This document shows, piece by piece, positions 11,969 to 13,621 of a stretch of DNA of 13,621 bases. The DNA lies in contig CAYQNU010000041.1 of the NCBI GenBank assembly GCA_964419055.1, positions 1 to 13,621 of the forward strand. The letters run 5' to 3'. Source of the stretch: CAYQNU01 sp964419055. Its GTDB lineage: Bacteria; Bacteroidota; Bacteroidia; Flavobacteriales_D; Parvicellaceae. Both the position numbers and the translations under genes were made by a program. Positions within the stretch are counted from its first letter, which is position 1; each line of letters starts with the position of its first letter. Below the pieces are notes generated by a model. That model did not search any database, had not been told where the DNA came from, and saw only the letters and a program-made list of their open reading frames with translations.

Positions 11969-12955
11969 TCATCTATTCACAATTAATGATTTACTCACAA
12001 CCTGCTCTCCAATTTCCACTTGCACAATATAATAACCATTTGGTAAGGATGAAATATCAATAGCAGTATTAGTGTTAGCAAAACTTTGAAGAACCTCTTT
12101 TCCGCTAATGTCAATTATTTTGAATGGAATATTGGGTTCGTTGAAATTTTCAAGGGTAATGAAGAATTCGTTTTGGGTGGGATTGGGGAATAGTTTTAAG
12201 GGTAAACTACTAATACTTTTTACATTTAATATGGTCATTTCAGTTATACAATTGTTACAACTTGTACCGTTAGGATTAGGGTATAATGGGTCACATGTAA
12301 CGGCTGTACCATAAAGATAATTTCCATAATCTAAATCAACAAGTTCTCTGTTAAACAAATAACCTCCATTCCATGTACAAAGACCTTTTTCTAGCCATAG
12401 TATTTCCGAAGTGTACGATTGCCATGAGTCTATTTGAAAATGCCCATTTAATCTCATAAATTGAACGTAATTACCTAATGAATTCTGAATGGAATCCTTT
12501 TCAAGAACTTCTGCATAATAAAAAGGATAATTCCCTAAATATCCAGGGTAACCCAAAATGACACTTTTAAGATTGAAAATGGTATCACCAACTTCGGAGT
12601 CAAAATCCATTAATAAATGATTAGCCGTATCTGAGATATGGTCTCTACCATAAACTTTGTTGCCAATCTGTGTAATATATTGTACAGTATCACTTTGTGC
12701 ATTGAATTTAATAATCTGATAGTTTTCACCCTCAATTTCAATAGTGTCAGCTGGGTTGATATAGTAATAATTAGGCTTGTATCTACTGTTGTACATAGAC
12801 TCAAAAGATGGACTGTATTCTAAATAATGACAATACGTGCACGAATCAGGTAAGAGTTTATATTGTTGAGCTTTTAAACCATTATTTAAAAGCAAAAATG
12901 AAACAACCATTATAAAAACAAATTTAATAAATGTTGAGGTCAATTTTAATTTCAT
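11969..12955 (-). CDS. secreted protein of unknown function with T9SS type A sorting domain
   Basis: The 328-residue protein has a signal peptide (about residues 1-29, FIKFVFIMVVSFLLLNNGLKA, cut before QQYKLL). Its body of about 220 residues is rich in Tyr, Asp and Asn, with beta-strand-like segments (DTIEIEGENYQIIKFNAQSDTVQYITQIGNKVYGRD). Cysteines are C39 and C42 (SCTYC) near the N-terminus, C193, C221, and C233 and C236 (SCNNC) just before the tail: two CxxC pairs plus two singles, suggesting disulphides or metal binding. Residues 255-328 are a T9SS type A C-terminal domain: KLFPNPTQNEFFI at 254-266, IDISGKEV, SLPNGYYIVQVEIGEQVVSKSLIVNR. The protein is thus predicted to leave the cell or attach to its surface. 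The central domain is not recognised. It is divergent from the E1 gene. Confidence 0.82.
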   Translation of the reverse strand: MKLKLTSTFIKFVFIMVVSFLLLNNGLKAQQYKLLPDSCTYCHYLEYSPSFESMYNSRYKPNYYYINPADTIEIEGENYQIIKFNAQSDTVQYITQIGNKVYGRDHISDTANHLLMDFDSEVGDTIFNLKSVILGYPGYLGNYPFYYAEVLEKDSIQNSLGNYVQFMRLNGHFQIDSWQSYTSEILWLEKGLCTWNGGYLFNRELVDLDYGNYLYGTAVTCDPLYPNPNGTSCNNCITEMTILNVKSISSLPLKLFPNPTQNEFFITLENFNEPNIPFKIIDISGKEVLQSFANTNTAIDISSLPNGYYIVQVEIGEQVVSKSLIVNR

Positions 12956-12985
12956 TAAATAACTATTTTAGATTTAAAAAGATGA

Positions 12986-13003
12986 AACTCATTTCAATGA
13001 GTT
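12986..13003 (-). promoter_or_regulatory. palindrome upstream of the T9SS-protein gene
   Basis: AACTCATT (12986-12993) and AATGAGTT (12996-13003) are perfect reverse complements with a 2-base centre, 31 bases upstream of the ATG. It could be a hairpin in the 5' leader or an operator. The surrounding 247-base divergent gap (12956-13202) is AT-rich and otherwise shows only the -7-like element near the E1 gene. Confidence 0.5.
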
Positions 13004-13187
13004 GTCTAAGTTAAAATAAAAATTAAAATGATGATTCATTTAATCGTTTTTATTTAAATGCTTTACCAAATGTTTAGTCCGATTGATTTTTACCGTTCAT
13101 CGAAAATATCACAAAAAGTTAGAAGTTGATTAGACGATTGTTTTAATTTTTTTGTAAATTGCACTCATAAAATTTTGAATTATCTAC

Positions 13188-13195
13188 TATTTTTG
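13188..13195 (+). promoter_or_regulatory. candidate -7 element for the E1 gene
   Basis: TATTTTTG matches TAnnTTTG but lies only 7 bases before the ATG, which would give an almost leaderless transcript. No TTTG sits at normal spacing upstream (TTTTG is 10 and ATTG 26 bases away). It may be a chance match in AT-rich DNA. Confidence 0.25.
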
Positions 13196-13202
13196 AAATA
13201 AA

Positions 13203-13621
13203 ATGACAGTTGTGACCGCAAAATCGAAAGAAAATAAACAAACGGAAATTACTATTGATGTGCTTTTAGAAGCCTATCGTTTGTTATCAACGGCAGTAAG
13301 TTTGACCGAATTGTATGAAGAAAACAAAGCCATAACGGCCAAGTATGTTCACGCTACTTCAAGAGGTCACGAAGCGGTTCAATTGGCATTGGGGATGCAA
13401 CTCAAACCACAAGATTTTGTGGCGCCTTATTATCGCGATGATAGTATTCTGTTGGGAATTGGGATCACTCCATTTGAATTAATGTTGCAAGTGTTAGCCA
13501 AAAGAACGGATATTTTTTCGGGAGGTCGTACCTATTACAGTCACCCAAGTTTGAATAGACCTAATAAGCCCAAAAAACCGCATCAAAGTTCGGCACCGGG
13601 TATGCACGCTATTCCTACAAC
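13203..13621 (+). CDS. 2-oxoacid dehydrogenase E1 component, alpha region (partial, cut by the right edge)
   Basis: The first 139 codons of a thiamine-diphosphate E1 subunit, the decarboxylating part of a branched-chain or related 2-oxoacid dehydrogenase complex. Visible are a helical N-terminus (VLLEAYRLLSTAVSLTELYEENKAITAKYV), the E1-alpha signature ATSRGHEAVQLALGMQLKPQDFVAPYYRDDSILLGIG (residues about 52-88), and SGGRTYYSHPSLNRPNKPKKPHQSSAPGMHAIP. The flavobacterial relatives I know with this start are usually alpha-beta fusions of roughly 660-700 residues, but the beta half and TPP motif lie outside the window, so the fusion is inferred. The ATG at 13203 is preceded by an A-rich stretch and is the first plausible start. 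Confidence 0.88.
   Translation, partial: MTVVTAKSKENKQTEITIDVLLEAYRLLSTAVSLTELYEENKAITAKYVHATSRGHEAVQLALGMQLKPQDFVAPYYRDDSILLGIGITPFELMLQVLAKRTDIFSGGRTYYSHPSLNRPNKPKKPHQSSAPGMHAIPT

Noticed and set aside
4355..12955. Accessory island or defence system among the minus-strand genes
   Set aside because: The region is dominated by core translation and metabolic genes in an order typical of the phylum, with no integrase, transposase, tRNA boundary, nuclease, or toxin-antitoxin pair.

Overview
This AT-rich window looks like a chromosomal segment of a member of the Flavobacteriaceae, probably Flavobacterium or a close relative. The evidence is: two proteins with C-terminal type IX secretion (T9SS) sorting domains; lipoproteins that begin C-S-E-E after the lipobox; starts without Shine-Dalgarno sequences; promoter-like TAnnTTTG/TAnnTTCG elements; the gene order rplM-rpsI-rpsB-tsf-(terminator)-pyrH-frr; and the start of a 2-oxoacid dehydrogenase E1 gene of the kind common in Flavobacteria. 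The genus is inferred, not shown.

Layout: (1) 141-1748, plus strand: a secreted TPR / PD40 beta-propeller protein with a T9SS tail. (2) 1837-3547, minus strand: a 3-hydroxyacyl-CoA dehydrogenase, preceded by a small secreted protein that ends in a clear intrinsic terminator. (3) 3691-4341, plus strand: a two-gene unit of a zinc-ribbon membrane protein and a small VanZ-like membrane protein. (4) 4355-12955, all minus strand, read from right to left: a T9SS-exported protein, a membrane-anchored DMP19/DUF4375-like protein, glycine C-acetyltransferase (kbl), a lipoprotein, the translation block rplM-rpsI-rpsB-tsf, a strong terminator, then pyrH-frr and a lipoprotein. (5) 13203 to the right edge, plus strand: the truncated 5' end of a branched-chain-type 2-oxoacid dehydrogenase E1 gene.

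The core is the translation block. L13 and S9 are ribosomal proteins, S2 and EF-Ts form the classic rpsB-tsf pair, and UMP kinase and ribosome recycling factor follow as a separate transcription unit. Around it sit housekeeping metabolism (acyl-CoA oxidation, threonine/glycine metabolism, 2-oxoacid oxidation) and envelope or secreted proteins of unknown role.

I see no tRNA, rRNA, insertion sequence, prophage, CRISPR array or defence system, and no convincing undescribed multi-gene system. The most unusual DNA is a pair of heptanucleotide tandem arrays (TCTAGNN units, 1786-1834 and about 9611-9690). They lie almost 8 kb apart, share the same order of unit variants, and each abuts the stop codon of a minus-strand metabolic gene. 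Other points are the structured 162-nt rpsB leader, an inverted repeat over the putative promoter of the acyl-CoA dehydrogenase gene, and some unusual protein architectures. No gene-free stretch exceeds 300 bases; the longest, 12956-13202, holds one palindrome and a possible promoter.
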